Of a stretch of DNA of 64,000 bases, positions 45,354-55,300 are shown piece after piece (position 1 is the stretch's first letter; each line of letters starts with the position of its first letter). Source of the stretch: Hysterangium stoloniferum. Its lineage: Eukaryota > Basidiomycota > Agaricomycetes > Hysterangiales > Hysterangiaceae. The notes under the pieces were generated by a model. That model was not told the origin of the DNA, ran no database searches, and saw only the letters and a program-made list of their open reading frames with translations. Made by a program: the position numbers and the translations under genes. The stretch spans positions 682,001 to 746,000 of the forward strand of contig WHVD01000024.1 of the NCBI GenBank assembly GCA_015178975.1, in the 5' to 3' direction.

Positions 45354-47712
45354 ATGTATTTCTGCTGTTTCAGCCCTCCTAGCGATCCTCCACCATTTGA
45401 TGGGCGCTCCAAGCCTAGTGTGATTGTGACCAGTGTGACGACTGGTTGGTGGAGAAAGAAGCAAAGCTAAAAATAGAGACGATGTCTCCATATTAAATCC
45501 ACAATTCAAAAAGCAGGGGCAAATAAAGAATTTGATCCCCGAGAGGTCCGAAAATCGGCTCAAATACTATACACGTGTCACGGACCACAGCCCACGGCCT
45601 CTCATGACCGACATGAACATTAGCGACTTGCCTATCATGGGTCCCAAAGGCACCCATGTCAGATTGAGCGCCATCAAGAAGCATCCTTCCACCGCTTAAA
45701 ACAGGCGATCCTGATCACACATCGATGCTTCGCTTCTCAAACGTCTGGTCTTTCTGCGTCATTGAACCAGTGTAGTTTGTGCATTGACATTAACCCAACC
45801 CATACTTTTTTTTAAACATAATAAATCGAATTTTATGGCTTGATCTATCTTCTTGAGAAAACGCGTCAGACTGTGCGGGACACTTGACAATCACTATTCA
45901 TCGCCTTAATAAATATCTACACAAACTGCCCAGCATTTCTTGGTCTTCCAAGTTTGGATGCATGGTTCCTAATGCTATCGATTGATATTTTTGGCGCTCT
46001 AATATTGCCCATTGGTATAGCCTTGTTCCTTACCACCCCACCACCGAATCCAAAAATCATAACTTCTACAACGACGATGAAGCCCCTCGGCTTCACCAAA
46101 ACTATTGTGGTCCGGAGCGGGATCACCCATCCGCTGTGGATGCGGGTCATGTCGAGGGCATCCCGGGTGATCACCCACCCGCTGTGGATGACAGGAATGT
46201 CAAGGGCAACGACCCGGCTTATAACTCATCTCCTGTGGATGACGGGGACGTCGAGTGCACCCACGCGGATTCCGACTCTACACCACATATCTCATGGGAA
46301 GACAAGGGAAGTACGGCCCCCTTATGCTGAATGGATTGCTGTTCACAGGCTCATTTTCCCAGCACTTGCAAGGTTTGTCCGACGCGTGTAATTAATGTCA
46401 TCATATACTGACTTAATTTGAGCAGGACCCAATGCTGGCACGTGCCATCCCCACATCGTTCCCAAGGCGAATACCACCATCCGCCCCAAGTCACAAACTC
46501 CCGGTGATGATGGATCGGGTGTATGTGGTACCGTGTTCGTGTGGTTTATTTTCACTTTTAATAATATATTACTTAACTATCCTACTATTCACAGAATCTT
46601 CCCTCATACACCACGACGATGACGCCACTGATCAGAAAGGGTTGGCCAGTACGATCACGCAGACAGACTTGTCTCCAGCATTTGGTTCGTACACTTCATC
46701 CCTTTGCCCGGATCTATAAAAACTCATCAAAATCCGCGATAATTGCAGATATCCCTGTGACAGCGTTGCTCCCGGTTGTCCGATTCATTCACCATGCTGT
46801 GTCTTGCCAGCTCGACCCCCCGCACGCTAGCGATACCCCCACCACGATGGTCAGTGAAGGGATCAATAGTCATGGATACGGACAAGGTCGTGACTCCTTA
46901 ATTCTAATGTGTCATTGATGAAATTGATATTTTGTGCAAATATGGAAGTCTATGCAGACACGTCGTCTAGGGGCATATGGGCGGCTCATCATCTAGTACG
47001 CAGTACGTTGCACCACGCTTTTCTCTCATACGTCATTAACTCTCATTAAATTCAGGAACTGCCCTCACACGACGGTACTTGGCACGGTGTCCTTGCCGGA
47101 CGAGCTTCTGAGCAGGCCGGATCCTGTGCCGAGGCCAAGGTCTTCACCTCCTGACTTCCCTGACTTCAAATATCAGGAGATACCTCGTTAGTTGTGACCT
47201 ATTTTAATACCAAATTAAACAAAAAAAGTGACGACCACCCTAGCGGTCGCAGCTCCTAAAGTGATACCAAGCACAAGGTCTCCGACCGATGGACATCCCA
47301 GCCGTCCTTACCGGGACGAAGCCGAATCTGACGGGTCGCCTGCATCAATTCACAACCCTAAGACCCAGAGCCAGTATAAAGGACATGGTGATAGTTCGCA
47401 TGTCTCGGACGATCCGTCCTCCGGGGCGGGAACGTCTTCGGGTTGCAGGTGAATCCCGTCGGCTATTTTTCTGACACCAACTAACATTGATTTCTTAGCA
47501 GAAAAAAGCGTTTCAAACATAGGTCGTCAACAGCTCAGCCCCATTACGATGGAAAGACAAAAGAGAGGCGAGACAAGGCCTTTCATAACAGAGGAGAACC
47601 GCCAACACGGTTAGACAAGCATGATTTCGTGTCATTAATCTTGGCGATTATACTTACCTGTTACCATCTAGGCAAGTGGCTAATGCCTCAGTGTGACAGC
47701 ACTTGCGCCTGA
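45354..47712 (+). CDS. Family B/D fused gene: predicted C-terminally anchored protein
   Basis: The 5' part repeats family B: start MYFCCFSPPSDPPPFDG at 45,354 and hydrophobic FGALILPIGIALFLTTP at about 45,985. Near 46,125 it passes directly into family D sequence (DHPPAVDDRNVKG, SPVDDGDVECTHADSD). The family B exons for VARLFGLLPVSD and for the B membrane helix are missing, so a deletion seems to have fused neighbours. The 3' end is well supported. An exon ending 47,186 (LPDELLSRPDPVPRPRSSP) joins 47,229-47,448 (SPTDGHPSRPYRDEAESDG), then 47,499-47,712 by a 50-nt intron with a CTAAC branch site. The last exon is basic (SRKKRFKHRSS) and ends with a membrane helix (DFVSLILAIILTCYHLG). Middle exons contain damage, so the product is uncertain. 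Function unknown. Confidence 0.45.
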
Positions 47713-48149
47713 AACGAGGTGGCAACTCGTTGGAAAGCCAGTCCCGCATGTCCAACGACCCATCGCAACGTTCGGCAAAGACACTTGGCGGACCTCCAGC
47801 TCCTCGGACGGAACCATTTCGTCGGGCTGCGCCTCCACCACAACGTAACCGACGGCGGAAAGAGAAGCAAGCCGATTAAGCAGGGGCAGAAGCAAAGCAG
47901 GGGCAAGAGGGCAGCGGCGGACGAATAGTAGGGGCAGTGGCGACGAGGAGTAGTGGCAGCGGGCAGACATAATTTTTTCTTTTCCAGTTCTCCTCCTCCT
48001 TCTTTTTTCTTTGGATGTTTCTACTTCTTTCTTTTCATCCATTTCTCTGGTTAATGGGCTAGTGGGGTCACTCGGTTGGTTCTGGCTCGTATCTTTGAGA
48101 ACGGGGTGCGTTGTTTTATCACCTTTCTCCATATGTTGACCCATTTATT
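47713..48149. other. Unassigned stretch between families D and C
   Basis: The minus strand is open here (154 codons, 47,680-48,144) with a Lys/Arg/Glu-rich strip (EKRRRRRTGKEK). I have no relative in the window and no domain to support it. The plus strand shows a pyrimidine tract at 47,970-48,030. Left as unknown. Confidence 0.3.
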
Positions 48150-48939
48150 ATTGTTCAGCTGTGTCCTGTTTGGGAGTACTGTGTCTTTGGAGTTTCCTAG
48201 GCCGAATGCGGGCTGTGAAAGCACCTGAGACGTCACTGAGGAGGTCCTGCGTCGTGGATAATTAAACGTACGTCCATCTCTTAGACCGTCGTAGTCCTTT
48301 CTAACGTTATATTCCCTCTTTCTTCCTCTTTCAGCGGCTTGGTACCGGGGCATCCACGCAAGGCCTTGCTCGCAATTCATGACTGCTGCAGTACACAGCA
48401 TTCTCATTTGTTTTTGGTCTCGTCTAACGCAAATGTTTTAAGTGCCGTAACCGAGGCACGGCTGCGCAGCACCCACTTCTGCCAATTCGACATAGTACTG
48501 AGCCGACTCAAGATTAGCTGGTGGACCTTCGGCAATGTTCAAAATTAACACCCAGTGAGTTGTCTATTATCCTATATATTGCGTAAGTTAGACACTAACA
48601 CCTCTATACACCTATATATTTCTTTGCAGGAAGTGAATATCGGGTTACTAACTCCGATTTTGTAGGGCTTTCTTGGCTTCGACCCCACCCTCCCGCGACA
48701 GCTCTGTTAGCGGCCTACCTCGGACTGTCTCAGCTGGGATGGGTACAATCCGGCGAATGGCGGCACTGCAACGATGTAACTGTAAGTTCCTCTCGCTCCC
48801 GTACAGTGATTTTTTGGTCCTGATCTTATCCGATCTGCAGCGGTCCCAACTACCGGTTTGGTTGTCCATCGCCAGCACTCCCCCTCTGTGGCCGTCTCAG
48901 GGTGTAGCATGGTTATCAGCCCTACCGAAACTCTGGTAG
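48150..48939 (+). pseudogene. Family C gene copy 1, spliced, uncharacterised
   Basis: Three introns read on this strand: 48,268-48,334 (GTACGT, CTAAC, CTTTCAG), 48,555-48,629 (GTGAGT, CTAAC, TTGCAG) and 48,781-48,840 (GTAAGT, CTGCAG). The exon after the second reads RVTNSDFVGLSWLRPHP, then SQLGWVQSGEWRHCND, and the last exon reads LPVWLSIASTPPLWPSQ, stopping at 48,939. A second copy lies inverted at 50,391-50,640, where the exon join is in frame (MFRINAQ, then RVTICDFVWLSSLRP). Here one extra base puts the join out of frame. The start exon is not identified. Unknown protein. Confidence 0.4.
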
Positions 48940-49059
48940 GCTTCCGTTCATGATAAACATTTTGACACTGCATTATGACATCTTGTTTAGATGACACATA
49001 AGTACTAACAAACAGACCTTTACCTCCAGCCATGTTCTTGAAGTGAACGAGTTGAACCA

Positions 49060-50390
49060 AGCCGCGTTTCACCCTTGGAAAATCCAAGAGGATTTCAAAG
49101 TAAATTTTCTCGGGAAGTCTGAGGGTCGAACTTGGATATCCTTAGGCCCCATGGTCGTATTAGTAAACCGCGTATCTAAATCTTTATATTTGGGTACACA
49201 TAGTGAAACAATTAAGTCGTATATTCTCTCTCGTTCTCAGACTCGAAATGAAATAAAGAAAACATGACAATTGGTAGAATGATTTCTAGTCAATTGAAAT
49301 GGGAACAGGAGGGCAATGTCCACTTCGCGAGTAAAATACATTGTCCTTAGTGGGGTATTCCATTGAAATTGTTATCGCTAGTAAATCTGATGTGACTCCA
49401 GCCACGGTCAGTGCTCGCAATATATTCACCACCAGTCTAGGGAACATCGCAGTGATCATCTCAAGTGACTATATTTGCTTGTAAATGGAGTGAAATTTTG
49501 TAGCCTTATGCAACTCTCTAATCTGTGCTCTGTTTGAAATGATTGTCCTTATAAATAGGATGTCAGTCTAGCCACTGGTGGTGCCCGCAAGTGTATTAAA
49601 CGGATGTATAACATTAACGCGTCGACCCTGCAAAGCTCGGGGCGACAGTGAAAGGTGACGACATGCGCTCGTAGATTTCGCGGCCTATGGGAGCTTTCTT
49701 GTCAAGTTAACAATGAAGTAGAATTAGTTTAAGGAATTTCACCCTCTCACAAGTTGAATGAAGGTTATCGGTTCTAAGATCAGGGAGGTTAGTATAGGGA
49801 TGACTAGTGCCCTTAAATGTATTCAACAAATGTATGGGACAACCTCGGAACTCGCAGAGATAATATAAAGTGACTATATGCTTTCTTACTTCGGCTCAAA
49901 TCATATATCCTTATCCAATTTGGAACGCCGGGGTTGAATACAGGGTGACACAATTCGAATCCTCCTATTTTGGTTGAGATGTGTTGGAATTATAGAAGAC
50001 AAATTATTAGGACATGTGTTCAATCGATGGTGCAAGACCTTTGTCAGGGCAAACATGTTGCCCCAACACTCATATGGGCAGCTGATTAGGCCCTACCGAC
50101 AGATGCGTGGAAGGTGTCGAGATGACACAAAGGAAGGAATGCACGGTTAAATCCAAACGCTCAAAGTTGTAATTGATGTATTCGTCATTGGTCGAGCTGG
50201 GCATTGTGTCACAATGTGGAAGCAGAAAAATGAGAATGGGGATGGTATCGAGCCTGCACACTGGTACATGCAAATTCGGGGTCAGAATATCCCCCTATCA
50301 GCTTCAGATTCAATAGTATTATGTGCTCACCACACAATAGGCCATCCGAATTTGGAAGTGCCCCAGAATCAGGCTGGTTGGAAGGAGTTT
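49060..50390 (-). pseudogene. Family A fragment: 3' block and last exon
   Basis: The sequence rejoins family A at about 49,060 ('ggaaaatccaagaggatttc' as at 7,787) and runs through the 3' block to a decayed last exon at about 50,075-50,380 on the minus strand (RLDTIPILIFLLPHCDTMPS, then STPSTHLSVGPN). No upstream exons remain. Family C copies lie on both sides in opposite orientation. Confidence 0.55.
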
Positions 50391-50640
50391 GTCACGGCAG
50401 GTCGGGGCCGAAGCGAGGAAAGCCATACGAAATCGCAGATGGTAACCCGGTCTTGAGTCCTGAAAACAAATGTATAGGTGTATAGTGGTGTTAGTCTCTA
50501 ACTTAGGATAATAGACAACTCACTGAGCGTTAATTCTGAACATTCCCATACCTCAGCAGTGAGGAATTGCAAGTAAACCTTTGCATGGATGCCCTGTTGC
50601 ACCAAGCCGCTGAATCCAAGCACTTGAATGAAATAATTAC
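50391..50640 (-). pseudogene. Family C gene copy 2, fragment
   Basis: On the minus strand an intron (about 50,462-50,536, GTGAGT..TTTTCAG) separates MGMFRINAQ from RVTICDFVWLSSLRPRPAV, in frame. It corresponds to the middle of family C copy 1 in inverse orientation. The two ends are lost to a family A fragment and a family B fragment. Confidence 0.4.
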
Positions 50641-50946
50641 TCTACAACGACTATGAAGCCCCTCGGTTTCACCAAACCCATCGTGGTCCTAAGCGGGATC
50701 ACTCTGATGGCTGCGATACTCCCATCGATGTTCCTGTGTCAGCTGCTGTTGATTCCACAGTTGAACTTCTCCATGATTCCTGGCATCATTTCAATTTATA
50801 CTTGGATATTCACAGACAGCATCTCAAACACTCAGTATGTTTATCTACCATTCTTTCTCGCATTGCCACATGCACTACCATGCTCACAGCAGCAATATGA
50901 GTATGGTGGATGTGGCAATGCATTATACGATATACGAGACTGAGGT
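50641..50946 (+). pseudogene. Family B exon fragment ending at a hairpin
   Basis: It matches the family B exon at 35,555 onward (bases 'atgaagcccctcggtttcac'), in the frame reading YNDYEAPRFHQTHRG, then diverges. It ends at 50,922-50,946 in half of the hairpin motif ('tatacgagactgagg') described at 19.9 and 23.4 kb. Confidence 0.45.
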
Positions 50947-50984
50947 ATATTATAATTAGGTCTTATTTTTCAACACGAAAAGAA

Positions 50985-51273
50985 TTCTCCACGCATCAAT
51001 AGTGTGATGCTAGGGGGAAATATTCCAATCAGACAGACAGATAATAATAAGGCTATCTGCCGGAAAGGATTGAATTAATACAAACCGTGATTGAGCTGCC
51101 ACAAACAGACACATTAATTCCGACATTTACGTAACTCAAGGTATTAAAATATAGTAAGGCTATCTGCCGGAAAGGATTGAATTAATACAAACCGTGATCG
51201 AGCTGCCACAAACAGAGACATTAATTCCGACATTTACATAACTCAAGGTATTAAAATATAGTAAGGCTATCTA
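50985..51273. repeat. 107-bp tandem duplication of a family A 5'-block piece
   Basis: Units start 'taaggctatctgcc' at 51,048 and 51,155 and a third begins at 51,262. The two full units differ at about three positions. The sequence is the inverse of part of the 5' block at 25.32-25.45 kb. Helitron sequence starts a few bases into the third unit. Confidence 0.75.
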
Positions 51274-51274
51274 G

Positions 51275-52350
51275 CTACAGACTCACCACACCTGTGATAT
51301 AGCCCCAGGAATCCAGAAATACTCAAGAGAAGAGCCACCTCTGATATAGAGAGTAGAGGGCCAGAAGGGAGGCAGATTCTGTCTGCAGGATAACCTGATA
51401 ATAAATAATTATTAATTAGAAAAAGCCACATTAAATGGGATTGAATACAGTGTTAACAGACCTTGACAAAGGTTTAATATCTTGAGAAATAATTGCAGGT
51501 GGCAATGTTGAGGAAAAGACAGCTGGGTGAGAGGGGGAAGGGAGATAAGAGTGGCAGCCTTGAGGCTTGACCACGGGCTTCCTGCGTTCCCACACTGGCC
51601 AAGAGAATGCTCCCACGGCCTTGAAAAAGCTCCCACGCCGTTACAGTGTCACATAAAATACCTCCGTGCGTTAGAAAATACTTCCACGCACGTTAGAAAA
51701 TACTCCTGCGGCGCCACAAATGCTCCCGCACTGTCACAAAAGCTCCCGTGCTGTCACAAAAGCTCCCGTGCTGTCACAAAAGCTCCCGTGCTGTCACAAA
51801 AGCTCCCGTGCTGTCACAAAAGCTCCCGTGCTGTCACAAAAGCTCCCGTGCTGTCACAAAAGCTCCCGTGCTGTCACAAAAGCTCCCGCGGCACCATTAA
51901 ATACTCCCGCGAGTGCAGAAATGCACCCACGCTGACTAATTAAAGAGTTCAGGCACTAATGCGCCCTCACCGGGACAGCTTGCCCTCATCGGGATTTCTG
52001 GGCCCGATCGGGAGAAACTCGGACGCTCCGTGCCCTCGCAAACAGGGCCTGCGGCACCTAAAAGCGCCCACCACCCACCGTACAACTTTACTTTATATGA
52101 TTGGACAAGCTTAGGAACCCTTGCTACGCTGCGGGGTGGTCGCTTCGTGACCAGCCCCACAACTTCACTGCGGGCTCCAGCTTGTTGGGGGGCGAAGCCC
52201 CCCAAACCCCCCCACATCGACAACTCTTAAGTATTGATCATAATCAAAATGATCTACCCCACCACTTTGCTATGCAAACCCCCCACCTCCACAACTCTTT
52301 ATTATCTAATACAATCATTGTCAGGAAAAAAACAATCAAAATATATCAAA
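51275..52350 (-). repeat. Helitron 3' region with minisatellite and hairpins
   Basis: This lies downstream of the helicase on the minus strand. At 51,719-51,890 there are eight or nine copies of a 20-bp unit, 'ctcccgtgctgtcacaaaag'. At 52,133-52,210 lie two strong hairpins, one GGTCGCTTCGTGACC-like and one with a 9-bp stem around GGGGGGCGAAGCCCCCC, as expected near Helitron 3' ends. Between 51,275 and 51,430 the sequence resembles 58,760-58,880 in the same orientation, suggesting a second Helitron 5' remnant. I cannot fix the exact 3' terminus. Confidence 0.5.
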
Positions 52351-52353
52351 TTC

Positions 52354-55300
52354 TCAATCTAATAATACATCTTTGTACACTATATTTGCAGTTCTCTTTG
52401 ACTCCTTCTCTAATAATATTTTAACCCTATTCCAACTTCTTCCCCTTGAAAGTCCCACATACAATTGCCCATGTCCAAACACAGCCGTTCTCAAATCTAA
52501 TCCTACTAATTTCAAAGATTGTCCCTGTGACTTGTTAATCGTCATTGCAAATGCCAGTCATACTGGAAACTGAACCCGATGAAGTTTAAAAGGGAGTTCA
52601 TCATCATTTGTAATGATTTTAATCCTTGAAATAAATGCCTCTTCCCCAGCACATGGTCCAGTTAAGATCCGCACCAAAAGCAAATGATTTTCCATTTTCA
52701 GTAGTCGCAATTTTGTACCATTGAAAAGTCCCATCTGTGGATCTATGTTCCGTAGTAGCATTAAAGGTACTCCTGGCTTCATCTCAAGTCTACTTGGTGA
52801 AATTCCACCAAAGTTGAGACTATTTAAATATTCCACAGGATAGACTTCTGCCTCCATGTCACCCTCTGCAGTGTCAGCACTGTGGTAGACACGACTCACT
52901 CCAGGGAATCTATTTAGAAGTTCTGAATTAATTTCTTCCACATCTGAATTCCTGGGACACAGAATAGCACAGTCTAAGAAGTCTCCATCTTGCCAATCTC
53001 TTTGGTCTCCATCCACATGGATGTCTGGATATATCTCAGCAATTAGATCAGACATTTCTGGACCACAGATCATATGAGGAGGGATATCCATTGTATGATC
53101 CAAAGGCAAATCCTTTCCATGGCCTACATCTAAGAGCCACTGAGCAAACTGATCACTGTGTGGATCATGCTGATCAACCCGCATATTCTTTTTCAAGAAA
53201 AGTACCTTGACATGGTTCCAGAGTTGAGATTTTTGAATACATTCACCAATAATCTCTTCTTTAGAGGCACATTGTACAACAGGCAAAGTCTGCTGAAAGT
53301 CACCTCCCCAGGCAACAGGAATGCCTCCAAAGGGGAGAGCATCTTTGTCTAATACATCCCTTAGAGTTCTGTCGACTGCCTCACATATGAAATGTGACTG
53401 CATTGGAACTTCATCCCAGATGATGAGGCATACTTGCTTCATGAGCTCTGCCTTTTCTGAGCCCTTTTTGATGTGACATGAGGAGTTCTTCTCACAGGGA
53501 ACAGGGATTGCAAACATGCTATGAGAGGTGCGACCACCTTTCAGAATCATTGATGCAATTCCAGATGAGGCGACACAAAGGACAATGTAGCCTTTGGCAC
53601 GACATGCATATGCAAGAGTATTCCATACAAAGGACTTGCCAGTGCCACCTGGGCCATTGACAAAGAACATTTTGCCCTGCTGCTGCTCATCAACTGCCTT
53701 GATGATAGTGTCAAAAGCCACTTGTTGTTCAGGATTGAACTTTTCAAGATTGGCTTGGGCACTGGCATGCTCATGATCAAGATTATAATTCTTCTGCTCC
53801 CTAATGAGACGATTGCCAATGAACTGATCCCAATTCTCAGTGATTTGTGGCATGGTTGGATAGAGTGAAAGAGACTTTCCAGAATAGCGGAGGATTTTAT
53901 CAATCTGATAGAGATCAAAGTCATAAATTGTGTGAGGTGCTGCATTGTCAATGTTATATGTAACCCTCAGGATCCAGTCCAAATCATCACAGATAAATTC
54001 TTTGAACTCATCCCAGAGTTCTTGAGGTTGTGCAGGGGAGGACATGGTCAAAATGATGATGAACAACCTGCGAAGTTGAAGGCCAGGCTGTATGCGACTG
54101 GCTTCTCTGAGGCACATGTTCCACTGGCGATCATCTTCAAGCAAACCACATGCAACACAGGCTTGTTGAAATGTGGGATGGGTCTCACCCTGAAAAGTCC
54201 TTAGATTTTCAAATGAGGTGGCACCTTGGATGACAGTGAGCAATGTACGGAGGTGGAATCTTTCACCACAGGCAGCATTGACAAAATGGATGTGTCCTAT
54301 GGAAAAACCACTTTGACGTGGCTTCCATGATTTAGTCCTAGCTACAAATGTAAAATACTTGGGAAAATCCATATATACAATGTGTCCCTGGCACAGCGAC
54401 AATTGTAGCCAATAAGATCCTTGGCATTAGCTTCAAAATAAGCCATTAAAGTTGTGCCAGCACGCTCTGCCCTTTGTAAAGCCTCAGCAGGACCCTGATC
54501 AGCATCAAAAATGACAGTGTTTTCCCCAGGGAGGTGGACATGAAGTGCCATTACTGCAGGAACCTGGGTGTGGAGTTCATTGCACATTAATCACCAGACA
54601 GACTCATGTGCATTAACATATCGTGCATCAAGATACTGTTTAATCTCATCTGGTGTCTTTCCAACCTCCATAGTTGTGCGATCAGGGCCTTTGTAACAGT
54701 ATTTATGCATATACTTCATTGATCTATTGGTAAAGACCAACTCGACATTGATATGGCACTCAAAGGTGAGAAGCAGAATAGGAGAGTAAGGAAAAACATA
54801 TCTGTTGTCATATGTAAACTTGGGAGTTACATAAACCCTCCCATTGTTGGGACGAAGGTAGAATGGATAGCCTTCCTGATTGACAATGGTGGCTTCACAC
54901 CAATCCTTTGGGAAGAATTTACCACATGTACCATTGGCCATACAGGCAGCATTTGGATGATGAAGACTGCAGGGCCATGGGTCATGAGTTGACCTACTAA
55001 ATTAAATAGTCTGGGATGTGTTTCAGGATCTGGAAAACAGGCAGAAATAATTGAATCGACATCTGCAGGTGTCCTTGGCTTATCCTGCTCCTCAAACCAT
55101 ATAAGACACTGCATGTGTGGAAGACCCCACTTTTGAAATTCAATGACATGGATATGTGCTACTGTTTTACCAAAGATATGGCCCTCTGTAATCATTTTCA
55201 GCATTTTAGCCTCTTTGATAGCAAAGACACGTGAGACCAAATCAGGGCGATCAGCAGGGGTCTGGCCAGGAAGCAATTCACGGGTGACCTCCTCCCAATT

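Noticed and set aside
51719-51890. Regular 20-bp repeats considered as a CRISPR array
   Set aside because: Units are directly tandem with no unique spacers, there are no cas genes, and the context is fungal. The same applies to the arrays at 36.7, 39.0 and 57.7 kb.
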